From contig JBITNC010000001.1 in NCBI GenBank assembly GCA_050084985.1, positions 206,088,001 through 206,152,000 of the forward strand: DNA of 64,000 nucleotides, in the 5' to 3' direction. The DNA comes from Nageia nagi (Eukaryota > Pinophyta). Numbering within the stretch: position 1 is the first letter of the stretch; each line of letters starts with the position of its first letter. The position numbers and the translations under genes were made by a program. Positions 35,700-48,255 of this stretch are shown here, piece after piece. The notes under the pieces were generated by a model, which made no database searches, had not been told where the DNA came from, and saw only the letters and a program-made list of their open reading frames with translations.

Positions 35700-36300
35700 A
35701 ACTTGATTTACATTTAACAATTAATCACTAATACATTTTACCTTTCTTAAATTTAATTTCATGGCTATTTTTATGGCTAATATCAAAGCTTCATACTCAA
35801 CATTATTATTTGTACATGGAAAGTTGAGTTGGAAGGAGTAAGGTATGGGAATTCCTTAAGGTGTTAAGTATACAACACTTGTACCTCCATTTTTTTCATA
35901 TCTTAATTCATTAAAATATATTACCATATCCCAATCATATTTAGGGTCAACATTAATTTTCATCTCATCTAATTGAAAAACATGTATATCTGATAATTCA
36001 ATTATGAGTGGTTTATCATCATGTAAAGGTGCTTGTACAATATAATCATCTATGACTTAACCTTTGATCAATTTTTGACTTATGAATTATAAATCAAATT
36101 TGGTAAAATGCATAATACATTTAGATAGCCTTGTATTTTGATAAGTTTTATTCATCATATAGTTCAATGGATCTACCTTGGAAATTATATAAGTAGTATT
36201 ATTTAGCATGTAATGTTTCAGCTTTTTAGTTGCAAAGATGAATACTAAACATAACTTTTCCATGTACATGTACTTAATTTCATAACCAAATAAGATTCAA
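35700..36300 (-). pseudogene. RT connection and RNase H of element T (decayed)
   Basis: 36087-36269 reads MEKLCLVFIFATKKLKHYML and then ISKVDPLNYMMNK and LSKCIMHFTKFDL, the Tat-type connection (EKxCLAL.FA..KLRHYM...SKADPLKYL). At 35730-35950 follow WDMVIYFNELRYEKNGGTSV, then PYSFQLNFPCTNNNVEYEAL. The RNase H start (YFDGA) has become YFNEL, so the first catalytic Asp is Asn. The EYEAL Glu is kept. Confidence 0.85.
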
Positions 36301-36639
36301 CTAAGATAATATATGGCTTTTTCCTTATTATTTTAATTCATTTGAGTAATCATAGTTCCTAATGATGATTTTGTAGCTAATGTATAGAGTAGAAATGGTT
36401 CCCCTTCCTTAGGTGGGACTAAAATTGAAGGTGATAAAATATGATGTTTTATTTCATCAAATTATTCCTATTGTTCATTTCCCCAGTGAAATGTAATCCC
36501 CTTTTTTTAACAATTTATTAAAAAGTTTATATTTATCCAATAATTATGAAATAAAAAATATTACAACTTACCTTGTAAACTTTATAATTGCTTTATATTT
36601 GAAGGGGGAAGCATATTCACTATTGATTTTATCTTGTTG

Positions 36640-37200
36640 GGATCTACTTCAATCCCTTGCCTAGAAATAATAAAATCTAATAATTTTTTCAAAGTGATCC
36701 CAAAAACACATTTCTTAGGATTTAATCAAATATTATGCTTTAGTAATCTATTAAATATTTTTACAAGAAACTTTAGATGATTTTATAGAATTTTAGACTT
36801 AGCTGATACATCATCTACAAAATCTTCCATGATATCATGCATGTAATCATGAAAACTATATGTCATTTCCTATTAGTAAGTAGCTCTCACATTCTTTAGG
36901 GAAAAGGGTGTTACTTTATAACAAAATGTTTCCAAAGATGTTATGAATGTTGTTTTATGTTGATATTTTAGTGATACTCTTATTTGGTTGTATCCTAAAA
37001 ATCCATCCATGAGAGATAGCATTTCATGTCTAGTAGTGGAATCCACTAGATTATTTATGTTTGATAACAAAAAATCATCTTTAGGACAAGTTTTATTTAG
37101 GTCTCTAAAATTCATACATATGTTAATTTTTTCATTAGACTTTTTCATTGGCACCATATTGGAAATCTAATTAGAATAATCGATGTGGTGTATAAACTTG
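36640..37200 (-). pseudogene. reverse transcriptase of element T (decayed, catalytic FVDD kept)
   Basis: The open piece 36873-37157 reads INICMNFRDLNKTCPKDDF, then MLSLMDGFLGYNQIRVSL with the catalytic Asp, then KTTFITSLETFCYKVTPFSL. In a shifted frame downstream, HDYMHDIMEDFVDDVSA holds the FVDD pair intact (36810-36821), then KKCVFGIT. This is the classic order of Tat RT. A frameshift near 36870 and stops disable it. Confidence 0.9.
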
Positions 37201-38599
37201 ACTTCTAAAAGTTTTTGTAACTCCTCTCTTACTATTAATACATCTTACATAATTTTTACTTAACTAGTTTAAGATCTTCTTTAATACCAAGGTTATGTAC
37301 CACCAAGTTTGGATCCAACCTTGGCATATTAGTGTATGATCATGCAAGTATCTTTTACTTTTATTGAAGTATAGATATGAATCCTTACCTCTCATCTTTA
37401 GTTAGTGATTTTTCTAGTTGAATAATATTTAGATTATTTGAATCATCACTTAAATCTACCTTGATGGTTTCTTCAATTAACATGCAATACCCCTCTTCCA
37501 TCTAATTTGGTATTGAAATCTTGATCCTCTAAAGTCATATTTATAGTGAATTTAGAGGTTTGAAGTATAGTATCTATATATTTAAAGTCTTGTATTATGT
37601 GTTATTTGGAAATTAGTGTAAAGTATATAGTATCCTCATCTACCATGAAGTATGATGAAGAGCTATTCGAAATTATAGGACTTAATAATTCAAACTCATC
37701 CTAAATCAATTAGAAGATATTTTTTCTTGAATCAAATTAGATATTTATTAAATCTCAACCATGTTACTTGATATAACATTAGAAAATAGACTTTCCCAAG
37801 ATAATATTTTAGATTCTCAATTATCTTGGTTTAGTATCTCTTTAAGGTTTCCATATGGTTTTTCATATTCAAGATTTTCTAGTTCTAGGTCAACTATTTT
37901 ACAACCAAATTATTTTTAATTCATACCTTTATTCATATATATCAAGTTCCTTATTCATATCAACCTAAATCTCATCCCTTAAATTGACATATATTGAAAT
38001 ATATTTGGATGAATGCTCTTACATAAGGTGTATATATTCTAATGAATTATAGAACATACCTTCAAGTGGTTTAGGCAAAGAAATGAAAGGTGGTTCTATA
38101 GGATCTACATAAATAAATAGGGTTTGATTATGAAATTTTCCTAATGGTAGCAATTACCCCACTATATTGTGAGACTCCTTAGGTCTTCCTCTTTCTTGAG
38201 CAAAGGGAATACTAAAGATAGCATCATCAATTCCAAATTCTCCTATACCATAATCTGGCAATTTTATTGTTACTAGGTAGGTGTTTGATAAAATATCATT
38301 TTCTTGACAATAATCACCTTTTAATGATGTATTAATGGGATATGAAATTTTTGATGAGAAAGATTTGCTTAATTCATATAATTTACATGCTCTTTCCTCC
38401 CAAGTACATCTTTTTTATGGTGTGGGATATATCTTTGATTGTGACTTATCATTGATATTTTATTGAATTTTGGATGATTCTTAATTGATAGCATGCTTTT
38501 ATTTTGAAGTTCTCAAAGAATAATTATTTTTGCCCACCCCAACAATCCATGGTATTATTATTAGTGTTGTAAAGTAGTGAATAGATGGTAAAACTAATT
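37201..38599 (-). other. protease-RT linker of element T
   Basis: Minus-strand words such as GIGEFGIDDAIFSIPFAQE (near 38200-38260) and GKFHNQTLFIYVDPIEPPFI (near 38090-38150) suggest continuous former coding sequence between protease and RT, as is usual in Tat elements. No domain was recognised. Confidence 0.5.
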
Positions 38600-38845
38600 C
38601 TTCCTATAAATGAGCACTATTACAATGTTAATATGGTTTTTCATCTTCAAGCACATAATTTACTATACCCTTGTGAATATATTTCAAACAATTGTTATAT
38701 GTTGAAGGTACACATTGCATATCTCTAATTTGAGGTCTTCATAAAAGGATGTTATATTGTGTGATGTCTCCTTCAATTACTTGTAACATCATTTGTATTG
38801 TTTTAGACCCTATAATAATAGGTTATGAGATTGATCCCATTATTG
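38600..38845 (-). pseudogene. protease of element T, C-terminal half
   Basis: Reads IMGSISQPIIIGSKTIQMML, then DITQYNILL and RDMQCVPSTYNNCLKYIHKG. This matches the Tat-type segment after the protease active site (TYNxLLGRPWIHxMxAVPSTxHQCxKY). Its N-terminal half lies beyond element K at 49727-49960. The break is exactly at K's left end. Confidence 0.82.
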
Positions 38846-39019
38846 TGTTAGAATCTGTAAGTAATATTGTGTAACATTTTTATTCAATATAAATTCACTT
38901 AATGCTTAAAGTATTTTTAGATATCATAAAAAATTAAGGAAATAAATATATAAAAATATTTAACCTTACCCTTGGTTAAAAGGGAGGTTAAAGAGTGGGT
39001 TTCATCTTATAAATAGAGA
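38846..39019 (+). repeat. 5' LTR of element K, first part
   Basis: Matches 49286-49455, including GTAAAAGGGACGTTAAAGA-like and TATAAATAGAGA (TATA box). It is cut after ATAGAGA by element N. Confidence 0.93.
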
Positions 39020-39721
39020 TGTAGATGCCTAAAATGAATTATTATTTATTAAATAATTAATTTTAGAACTTGAATGATTTATTATGTAAAAAGGGTTAAA
39101 AATACCCAAAGCTATGTAATTCATGTAATGGACCATCATATCATGACCTATGGGTCAAATCTTATAATAGAAGTGTTGCTATATAAATACATCAAAGGCA
39201 ACATAATATCCAAATGAGGATGGAGGGAGGATGAGCGAACAAAACATGTAATATCATATTCATCTGAATAAAGGTGTTATGTAACACCATATAGTTTCTA
39301 ATTTAATATACCCTTCATGTTATCTCATGCATTTCAAGTTCTACTCATGGAAGTGTGCATTTTAGGCTATTAATGGTGTTCATTATGCATGAATCTTATT
39401 GTGTTTGAAGTTGGATCTCTAATACTCTTCATCTACTTTTGTATATTTTAATTTATACTCATAATTATACTAATTACACACTACTAATGGGATGTATTTT
39501 CTATAAATTAATGGTGTAGTAATTCAAATTCCTATAAATCACTAATGGTCAGAAGGAAGGCATGTGACAACTCATTTTGTATGTAATCAAAATGCTCTAT
39601 TCATTAATGAGGTTTATGCATTAGTTACAGATAATATATGGCTTGTATAACATCAAAAAATATTATACATTATAAATCATATTAATGAATTATTTATTTA
39701 ACTCATTATTTATGGTCTACA
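39020..39721 (+). repeat. 5' LTR of element N
   Basis: 702 bp, TGTAGATGCC...GGTCTACA. TATA-like CTATATAAATAC lies near 39179, after GGGTCAAATC, the block shared with the 9627 LTR. Confidence 0.92.
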
Positions 39722-39843
39722 TTTTGGTGAACCTGATGTTTTGATTTATCTTGCCCTCCAAGTGAGATCTTGCAAGATTTTTGATCTGGATCTACACCAT
39801 TAGCAATGTTTATAATTATTTATAGGCTATTAGTGGTGTTAAA

Positions 39844-40325
39844 ATGGAAGAAGTGTTTCAAAACATGAATAGAGAATTGCCCATAATAAATATTTCAAAT
39901 AGCATCCATAATTATTCCCCACCAATTGAGCATAAAGCCCCCAAATTTGAAGAGGATGGTTATTGTTCTACATCATCATTAGATCCAACTCCTTTAGTTG
40001 AAGAAATAATAATGGGTAATATCTTTTCATATCTTTTTTTGCAAGAATATATGGCTGATAGCTGTAAGAGTGTTAAAAAGGATTTAGAAACATTAGATCA
40101 TGATATGTTCTCTTCTTCTATTTACATGATGATATTGATGATGAATTATGGTATAATGATGTTTTTCCAATGGAGTTTGATGGATATAATAATGATGATA
40201 TATTGGAGTACATGGGGGCATATTTTGAACTGGCTAACTCTAATAAAGATAATGAGGAAGTAAATAATATTTCAAGGTTAAATAGATTATTGGTGCTATT
40301 TGCTATTACAAAAGGATGATGAATT
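39844..40325 (+). pseudogene. acidic ORF remnant of element N, unidentified
   Basis: Starts at ATG 39844 and is open to 40263. The first 95 codons are acidic and Ser/Pro-rich (HKAPKFEEDGYCSTSSLDPT, then PLVEEIIMGN). A frameshift near 40125 moves the acidic reading into another frame: SSIYDDIDDELWYNDVFPME, then GYNNDDILEYMGAYFELANS. The in-frame continuation MMILMMNYGIMMF is the shadow of that. There is no knuckle or enzyme motif, and I do not recognise it. Upstream, 39788-39841 recurs degenerately at 40766-40820, after the ORF. Confidence 0.5.
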
Positions 40326-41614
40326 GGTTGAAGTTGAAACTTCTCTTCCACCACCACAAGAAAAAAGGTAAACAAATGAGTTTATTGAGATTCATAATAA
40401 TTTTGTAAGGTCTTATATTGATATGCTTAATGTAGATTCATGTTTTTTCATGCATTTTTCAAAATGGATGGTTCATATTGATAAGCCTATTGGAGGGATA
40501 AGAGTTGATATTTCATTGCTAAATATTGAGATGATTATAGATAGTTTTATTTTGCCTTTTATGGATGGATATAGTTAGAGTTTAGTTTTGATGGATTTTA
40601 GGAAAGAATTATATTTCTCCATATCAACCACATTATATGTCTTGGGGGCATTATTATTTCAGCAAGATGATGAAAAAATGGGAATCAATCACAGATTTGA
40701 TTGTAGAAATCATTTATAATTATGGTGCCATAGTGCATAAGGAATTTTTATTTGAATTTGATGGAGATCCACACCATCAACAACATGCATTACTATCTAT
40801 ATGCTATTAGTAGTGTGTAAAACAAAAAGAGAAAATAACAAAAAAAGAATAAGAAAAGAAAAAAATTTACTAACAACATAATATCTTTGGATCATAGATA
40901 TAAAATGTATGATCATCATTGGGAATCTATATGGCTAGTGAGAGTTCACTAACTTAATAGAAAAATTGATGATGCAACTATAAGTAGATTATTGACATTG
41001 ACTCATCATCAATGGATGATGTAACTCACTATGTATCCACATTATTTTCATGCAAGGTAATGCTAACACTTTCTTGTAGGTATATACATCTCAAAAAGTA
41101 GAAAAAAACATAGAATTACATGTAGTTTGTAGCATGCACACTATTCCCTACATCATCAGTAATGTGCATCTCACCATCATTTCATTTTAATCAAAGTAGA
41201 TCCTCTCTATTTGAAGGTATGGACATAAGTGCAAATGGTTCTTGAGTATATAAAATGATAAAACAACCATATTCATGGTTGAAGTAGTACAAGTGGTAAA
41301 AACACATCTTCCATATACATAATTGGATATGGGACCATCCACCTAAATCATCATAGTCATTTCCATTATCTACACAACATCATTCTTAGAGAGAGACTCT
41401 TCATTATCTTTTGCCTTAGTTGCACCATTCAAGGACCTTTCCTAGGGCATCCAAGTCAAAAGGGGGAAGTAAGGGACCCTCATCATTATCATCATTATCA
41501 ACAATAAGGGGCAATGTAGCAAAGAGTTCAAAGTTCTTAAAAAATATTTCTTCTACACTTCTTATTTGGAAATGTAATTTCATTACTTCAATTACACCTC
41601 CAAAGAGGGGCAAA
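40326..41614 (+). other. 3' interior of element N with one copy of the ~200 bp unit
   Basis: 40875-41025 is one copy of the unit repeated three times at 4125-4725. 41160-41614 matches 9130-9626 and ends in the polypurine tract. 40326-40870 shows no further family motif. Confidence 0.7.
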
Positions 41615-42311
41615 TGTATATGCCTAAAAATAAATTATTATTTATTAAATAATTCATTTTAGAGCCTCAATGATGTATTATGTAAAAATAAGTTAAAAAT
41701 ACCAAAAGCTATGTAATTCATGTAATAGACCATTATATCATGACCTAGGGGTCAAATCTTGTAATATAAGTGTTGCTATATAAAGACATAAAAGATAACA
41801 CAATATCTAAATGAGGATGGAGGGAGGATGAGAGAATAAAACATGTAATATCATATTTTTCCAAATAAAGGTGTTCTATAACACCACCTATTTCTAAGTT
41901 GATATACCCTTCATATTGTCTTATAAATTTCAATTTATGCTCATGGATGTGCATTTTAGGCTATTAATGATGTTCATTATGCATGAATGTTATTATGGTT
42001 GAAGTTGTATCTCTAATACTCTTCATCTACTTTTGTATATTTCAATTTGTGCACATAATTCTACTAATTCCACACTATTAATGGCATGTATTTCCTATAA
42101 ATTGATGGTAAGTAATTTGACTTCCTATATCTCACTAATGATCAAAAGGTAGGTGTGTGACCACTTGTTTTGTATGTACTTTAAATGCTCTATTCATTTA
42201 TGAGGTTTATACATTAGTTAGAGATCATATATATATTATATAACCTTAAAAATATTATACATTATAAATCATATTAATGAATTATTTATTTAATTTATTA
42301 TTTATGATCTA
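41615..42311 (+). repeat. 3' LTR of element N
   Basis: Matches 39020-39721. It starts TGTATATGCC and ends GATCTA with the final CA missing, then runs directly into K's LTR (GCCCCTCCCATAATG). Confidence 0.9.
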
Positions 42312-42573
42312 GCCCCTCCCATAATGTAACTTGGAAGCAAACTATTCTATAGGTTTAGGGTTTGTAGAGATAGGAGAGATTCTATAAGAGAGGTCCTTGA
42401 GAATAAGAAGATATTAGTTAGTGGATTTACTCACAAGGAGGAAGGAACCACTTTATATCTTATGTTCTTTGTGAGATTGGCTTACGTTATTATACTATTA
42501 TGTTGATGTTGTGAAGTACCTTCTTGAGATCTTCATAGTTTAGAGATTAATTCAAAAAGGGTTATTTTCATCA
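42312..42573 (+). repeat. 5' LTR of element K, second part
   Basis: Matches 49466-49726 (GGAACCACTTTATAT, GAGATTGGCTTACGTTATTAT). It ends TCATCA just before the primer site. Confidence 0.93.
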
Positions 42574-42588
42574 ATTGGTATCAAAGCC
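42574..42588 (+). other. primer binding site, initiator-Met tRNA (element K)
   Basis: ATTGGTATCAAAGCC, one G-to-A change from the standard plant site. Confidence 0.88.
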
Positions 42589-44479
42589 TTATTGGAGGGT
42601 CATGTTCAACTTCCTTAGAGGTTAATTACACTCTTTCCTCCATCTACTTTTGTGAGGTAAAAGAGGATTGAAGGTATAATCTCCTTCCTACCATTTGTTT
42701 TCCTTGAAATTTTACTAACATTGTTTCTTTGATAATGTTAGTCTACATTTAGCAAAATTTGTTCAAAGTGGATAATATATATTTTTTGTTATACTAATAA
42801 TTTTATACTAGTAAATATAAGTGTTAGTTCAATTTGTTTACATATTATTACCATTACATTTTTATTTTGTTAGTTGTAAATTTTTTAAGTAAATTTGCTT
42901 AAAATATAGCAATAATATGTTATTTTCAACATAAAATTATTTTAGTTACAAAATTTTAAGTGAATTTGCTTAAATTATAGCAATAATATGATATCATGAT
43001 AATTAGTATAAATTGGAAATTTTTTTTTCAACATTTTGCAATTTATTTTACTCTAATATTTAGTGTACAAATATTAAAAAAAGGTTGCAATATTTCTTTC
43101 ATAAAGTATTGTTATTATTCTCTTTCTTGCAACTTTATTATGCAAAACTAATAAAAGATTTTTTCCTTTATTAAATTAAAAAATATTTCCATAGTCTTTA
43201 TTTTTGCTAAAATATACATATGGAAATAAATATATATTTGCATTTGCTTTACATAAATACACACATAGTTAGTGTAGAAGTTGTTAATATGTTATTACAA
43301 ACAAATTTCTATATTATTTTAAAAAAATTTATACACAAGAGTTATTTTTAAGGAAAAATAAAAAAATACCATTTATTTGTGTTAAGTTTATTCTCCCTAA
43401 TGTATTAAATATAGAAAGGATTTTTTTTACCTCATCATTTGTTTACTTTAAATAAACCCTCCAATTTTTTTTATTACTAAAATATGCATTAGCTTAATCT
43501 CTTAGTAATATATTTTTGGCTAAGTTATATTTTTGAGTTTCTAAGCAATTTGTTAACCTTGCTAAATGATGCATGCATGGAATCAATCTTGCTAATACTT
43601 AAAAATAAATTTTTATAAAGAGTTCCCTTTGGGGTTGTGACAAAACCCATTGGATGCTCTTAATTTTTTGAAAGTTGTATAATGTATATGATTAGGTTTT
43701 CTATGATGTTTCAATTAATTTTTGCACTTTAATTCATACACATTTGCTTATATGTTTTACAAATCATGCAAATATTGAAAGTGCAACCCCTAAAATGAAT
43801 ACATCCATATGATTTATTCTACAACATGACTTGCTTGGGGAGCCATGAGATGAGGATAAGATAAACTATACCCTTTTTAATCTAATGATCCAAGTGATTA
43901 AAATTCTATTATTCTTAATTATCCTTAAGTATTTTATTGATTTGGATATAAGTTAATATAGGTGGATAGACATGTGTGTAGTTATAATACATGTCCTCCT
44001 ATCCATTCAATAATTATCCTGATAACCTAAGAAGAAAATTGAAAATCTAATCAACATAATAATTTGACCAATACCACATACATCATAACCTTGAAAAATA
44101 GCTAGTACTTCTCCTTGTGAGAGTATATTGTTGCCCAAGGTGAATTGGTTGGGGATTGGTAGGACTTGGTATCCTTATGGAAATCTAGGTGAAGGCTTAA
44201 TTTCAGATAAGAAAACAAACCTCAACTCTACCCTCTTTACAATTATACTTGGTGATGGAAAATGGTGGATGTATGATTATAATTATTATCAATAATTTAA
44301 GTATTTGATTTGTTGATTAGTTTAAAAATGTATTTGTATGATTAATATTTTAAATTCAACATGTATGCTTACATTATTTATCATTTTGATATTATTTTAT
44401 AGCAATATAATACTCTTTTACACCCAAACATATCCTACATGGTTCCAACTATGGTACTTGGGAACTTGAAACTTTAGAT
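42589..44479 (+). other. long AT-rich leader of element K
   Basis: About 1.9 kb between primer site and gag with T-runs and no frame. Segment AATATAGCAATAATATG...TTTTAAGTAAATTTGCTTAAA repeats at about 42880 and 42945. Copia leaders are usually short, so part of this may be a decayed insertion, but no edge was seen. Confidence 0.5.
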
Positions 44480-45330
44480 GATTATCAATAAAAACCAAGT
44501 TGCTCCATAAAAGGAGAAAGAACTTGAATCTTATAATACAAAGAATCATTTGGAAACTTATATGATCTTTCATATTGTTTCATATGAAATACTCCTTATG
44601 ATATATTCTTCAAACTCTACAAAGGAAGCTTGGGATAAACTAAAGAGTATCTACCTTGGCACCAAATTCTCCAAAAGGTTTACCAATCTTCAAAATTTAT
44701 TGCAATCACATCAAGAGGAAAATGAAAGTGTGGCAATATATCTGAATAAGGTTATTAACCTTAAGACCCAAATTATGGGGTATGGTTTTAAACAATAATG
44801 ATTTTCTTACATTCATCATCCTTCAAAGCCTTTATACTAAATTCAATCACTTTGTGACTATTATTAAAACAAGACTTGATAATGAAAAAGAAGTATTCTT
44901 ATAAAAATCTATCAAGGATTCTATTGAAATATGAGGAAACACTTAACAATAAAGTGTTGACCCACTCTTGTAAGGAAAATTTTATGGCATTAAGACCAAT
45001 GAAGCCTCATTTTAAAAATAAGAGTCATAACCCAAAGAAAGGTTCTCATGATTTGAAAAAGAACTTCAATAAAGGTGGAAATAAGAAGTATTATGACCCT
45101 GATAAGATAATAAAATCCAAAGCTAAATTTTATGAAAATTATAATTTTTGTGGCATCTATGATTATAAGGAAGTTTATTACTACAATAAAAATAAATAAT
45201 AAGGTAAAAATTATAATTTATATGGTGTCTATGGCCATAAGGAAGCTAATTACTAAAAGAGAAAAATATATAAAGGTGAAAAAAGATCTAGAAAATCAAA
45301 CAAATCTAATAACAACAAGAAGAAGAATTA
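44480..45330 (+). pseudogene. gag of element K (decayed, two knuckles)
   Basis: 44550-44798 reads STKEAWDKLKSIYLGTKFSK, then LQNLLQSHQEENESVAIYLN, the copia gag core (AKEAWDxL...L...L..MxExxSVxxHI). 44876-45199 is basic and ends at a knuckle, YNFCGIYDYKEVYY, with one Cys of the CX2CX4HX4C pattern left. A second, related block follows at 45207-45260 in another frame (YNLYGVYGHKEANY), with the His kept and the three Cys lost. Gag would bind and package the RNA. Confidence 0.82.
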
Positions 45331-46675
45331 TAATTATGTTACTACTTTTTACTCCAAGTCTCACACTCTTTAAAATGATTGGATTATTTATTATGGATGG
45401 ACCAATCACATGTCTTTTAAAAATACTAAGTTTGAAAATTTTCATAAGTATAGAAAAGATGCAATTATGATAGGTGATTATTCAATCCTTAAAGTTCAAG
45501 GTATTGAGAGTGTGTTGATACAAGGAAAGATTCTTGAAAACATGCTTTATGTGCTTAAACTAACTATAAACCTTCTTTTTGTAATTTAGGTTACAAGGAA
45601 AGGTTACTCTTTTGAGTTTAACTCACACTCTTAGTGCATGAAAAAGGGTATTACCATTTTGATGAAAGGATCAGTGAAAAATGATCTTTACATTATGGAT
45701 CAATATCCAACAAAGATGCGCTTTGTTATTAATGTTTGCTCTAGAGGTAATATTTAGCACCATAAATTAGGTCACCATAACCATAAGAACATTCAAGTTA
45801 TGAAAGATCAAGAACTTATGGATGGTTTGATTATGCTATCACTTACAATTGGCCTTTGTGATAAGTGCATCTTAGAAAAAATGAATCAAAAACAAATTTT
45901 TAAAAGATAAGGCAACTAAGATAAATCAACCTCTTTAGCTTGTGCATTCATATTTGATGGGTCCATTTTTTATTAAGTAACTTGGAGGAGCATCTTATGT
46001 CTTAACCTTTATTCATGACTTCAACATGATGACATTTGGCTATCTTCTAGAGCATAAGGATCAAACCTTTGATAGGTTCAAATATTTAGAAGACTTGGTT
46101 GAAAATTAATTTAGATTTAAAATTAAAATGTTGAGATTTGATAATGTAGGGGAGTATAATAGTACTACATTTAATGACTATTATACCAAGTATATAATCA
46201 AAAGGTAGTTTTTGATTCCTTACACTCCTTAGTAGAATGGTATGTTTGAAAGAAAGGATAGGTCCATTCAAGAAATGGTAAGATGTATGTTGGAAGATCT
46301 TTCTAGGTTCTTATGGAGTGAAGATATAAATACTATAACCTACATCATAAATAGGTATCCTATGAAAGTATTTGAAGGAAAAACTCTGCATGAGGTATGG
46401 ATAGGAAAGAAACCTAACATATCTCACTTTAGGGTCTTCAGTTTTCATGCTTATGAATTTGTTATTCTTGAAAAAAGAAATAAGCTAGATAAGAAATCTA
46501 AAAAGTGCACATTTATGGGCTATGAAAATCAACATATAGGCTATAGAATCTATTTAATTTCCTCCATATTATTCTTTGTGTTAAGGGATGTAAATTTAAA
46601 TAAACTTCTAAAAGAATATACTTCTTGTGAAAACCTAGATGAAGTTAATGACTTTTCTATTGCACCTAACTAGAT
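45331..46675 (+). pseudogene. protease, pre-integrase and integrase of element K (decayed)
   Basis: Protease: WIIYYGWTNHM at about 45380-45412, where copia elements have WxxDSGxxxHM, so the catalytic Asp-Ser are lost. GAG-pre-integrase: HHKLGHHNHKNIQ (45760-45800) and later LCDKCILEKM, the HHCC zinc site, still complete. Integrase core: VHSYLMGPFF (Asp to Tyr), MLRFDNVGEY (second Asp kept, about 46130-46160), then MFERKDRSIQEMVRCMLEDL (46242-46301), where the conserved catalytic Glu is kept, then FRVFSFHAYEFV. The 143-codon frame 46242-46673 is the largest open part. Confidence 0.88.
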
Positions 46676-46799
46676 GGATGTTAGTGTAGATATGTCACCT
46701 AAGGAATAAAACTCTCCAAGATAAAGGATAACTAGAAGTATGACCATTAATATATATTTTTTTACTTAAATTAATAGTAATAATGAGCCATCATACTTC

Positions 46800-48255
46800 A
46801 AATAAGCTTCAAACCATGAGTACTGGATGAATGTAATGAATGTGGAGTATGAGGCTCTAATGAAGAATCAAACTTAGGATTTGGTTCCTTATCCCAATGA
46901 TCAAAATGTTATTGGTAATAAATGGAGTTACAAGTCAAATATAATTCAATTAGAGATATTGAAAAATAAAAATCAAGATTAATAGCCAAGGATTTAACTC
47001 AAAAATATGGAGTTGATTATGAAGAAATCTTTGCTCTAGTGGAAAATATATACCTATTGTCAAGTTGATCCTTACTCTCTTAGTAGGTTAGGGATGGAAA
47101 GTTTTTCAACTTGATATCAAGAGTGATTTTATTAATTATGAATTGGATGTGGAAATATACATGAGCCTTATTGTGTAAGGTAAAGAATCTTTTGTTTGCA
47201 ACCTAAAGAAGTCTTTGTATGGACTTAAGCAACCACCTCAGGCCTAGTAAAAAAATATTTTAGGATACTTTGAGGATAAGATTGGATCTTAATTATTCTC
47301 TATGTAGATAATTTGTTAATTATAGAGAATAATATAGTCCTCATTTAAGAATGCATATCCAAACTCAAGGAAACTTTTTAAATGATAGACCTTGGTCTAT
47401 TGCATTACTACCTTAGTACAAAAGTGTACAAATACAAAGAGTATACATACCTTAGTCAATCCAAGTGTATCTTATATATATTATAAAAGTTTGTAATGGA
47501 GGAGTACATACCTACTACAATCCTAGTCTCTCTTGAAATCACCTTGTATCTTAGTTCCAACTCTCAGGTGGTAGATATTATAGCTTATAGGAAACTAATT
47601 GGTATTCTTCTTTATTTGACTATCTCCAAGACATATATTACCTTTACTATGAATTTGATGTCTCACTTTATGTATAATCTATATGGTAAGCACTTCAATG
47701 AAGTTAAGCAAATTTTGAGTTGTGGGCACTAAGGATCTTTCTCTCAAGAATGATAAGTTGCCCTCATTGGTTCTCTTAGGATTCTTAGATTTTAACTATG
47801 GGAGAGATAGAGATGATAGAAAATCAACCTCTTATTATTTGTTTAGCATTGATTTAGGTGCTATCTCTTGGGTTTCTAAGAAGCAAACTACAATTTATCT
47901 CTCCACCATAGAGGTTGAATATCATGCAATGTTAGTTGCATCCCAAAAAGCCATTTGGTTGAGGCATCTTTTGAAAGAAATTAGGTATGAGAAAGTTCAC
48001 CCATCTCAAATTTATTTAGATAATAAATAAGCTATTGCTTTGGCAAAGAATCTTATTTTACATAAGATAAAAAAGCATGTAGAATTATAATCCCACTTTA
48101 TTAGGGAGAAGGTTTTGAATGGTCTTCTACACTTGTAGTATTATTCATTAGTCCTAAACTCTACTAATTTATTCATCAAGCCCCTTATTGAATCATAATT
48201 CTACAAGCTTAGGGATTATATTAGGTTGGTGAAGTTTTCCTCAAAGAGGGAGTAA
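46800..48255 (+). pseudogene. reverse transcriptase and RNase H of element K (decayed)
   Basis: RT: NVIGNKWSYK (46905-46940), FQLDIKSxF-like frame-shifted palm, then ILYVDNLLII (about 47295-47324). The YVDD motif is YVDN (47301-47312), a G-to-A loss of the second Asp. 47496-47732 continues the thumb (VVDIIAYRKLIGILLYLT). RNase H, 47722-48130: LLGFLDFNYGRDRDDRKSTS and AISWVSKKQTTIYLSTIEVE, then YLDNK and KHVEL, the standard copia domain (GYxDADWAGDxDDRKSTSGY...STxExEY). Here the first Asp is kept (LDF). Confidence 0.88.

Larger units (their letters stand above)
39020..42311 (+). mobile_element. element N: non-autonomous LTR element inserted in K's 5' LTR
   Basis: LTRs at 39020-39721 and 41615-42311, TGTAGATGCC-family. 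Primer site TTTTGGTGAACCTGATG follows the first and polypurine tract AAAGAGGGGCAAA precedes the second. Comparison with the uninterrupted LTR at 49440-49470 shows the insertion point after ATAGAGA; the last CA of the 3' LTR and the expected target copy were lost in a small deletion. The interior of 1.9 kb has only an acidic ORF remnant and no gag or pol. Confidence 0.9.
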
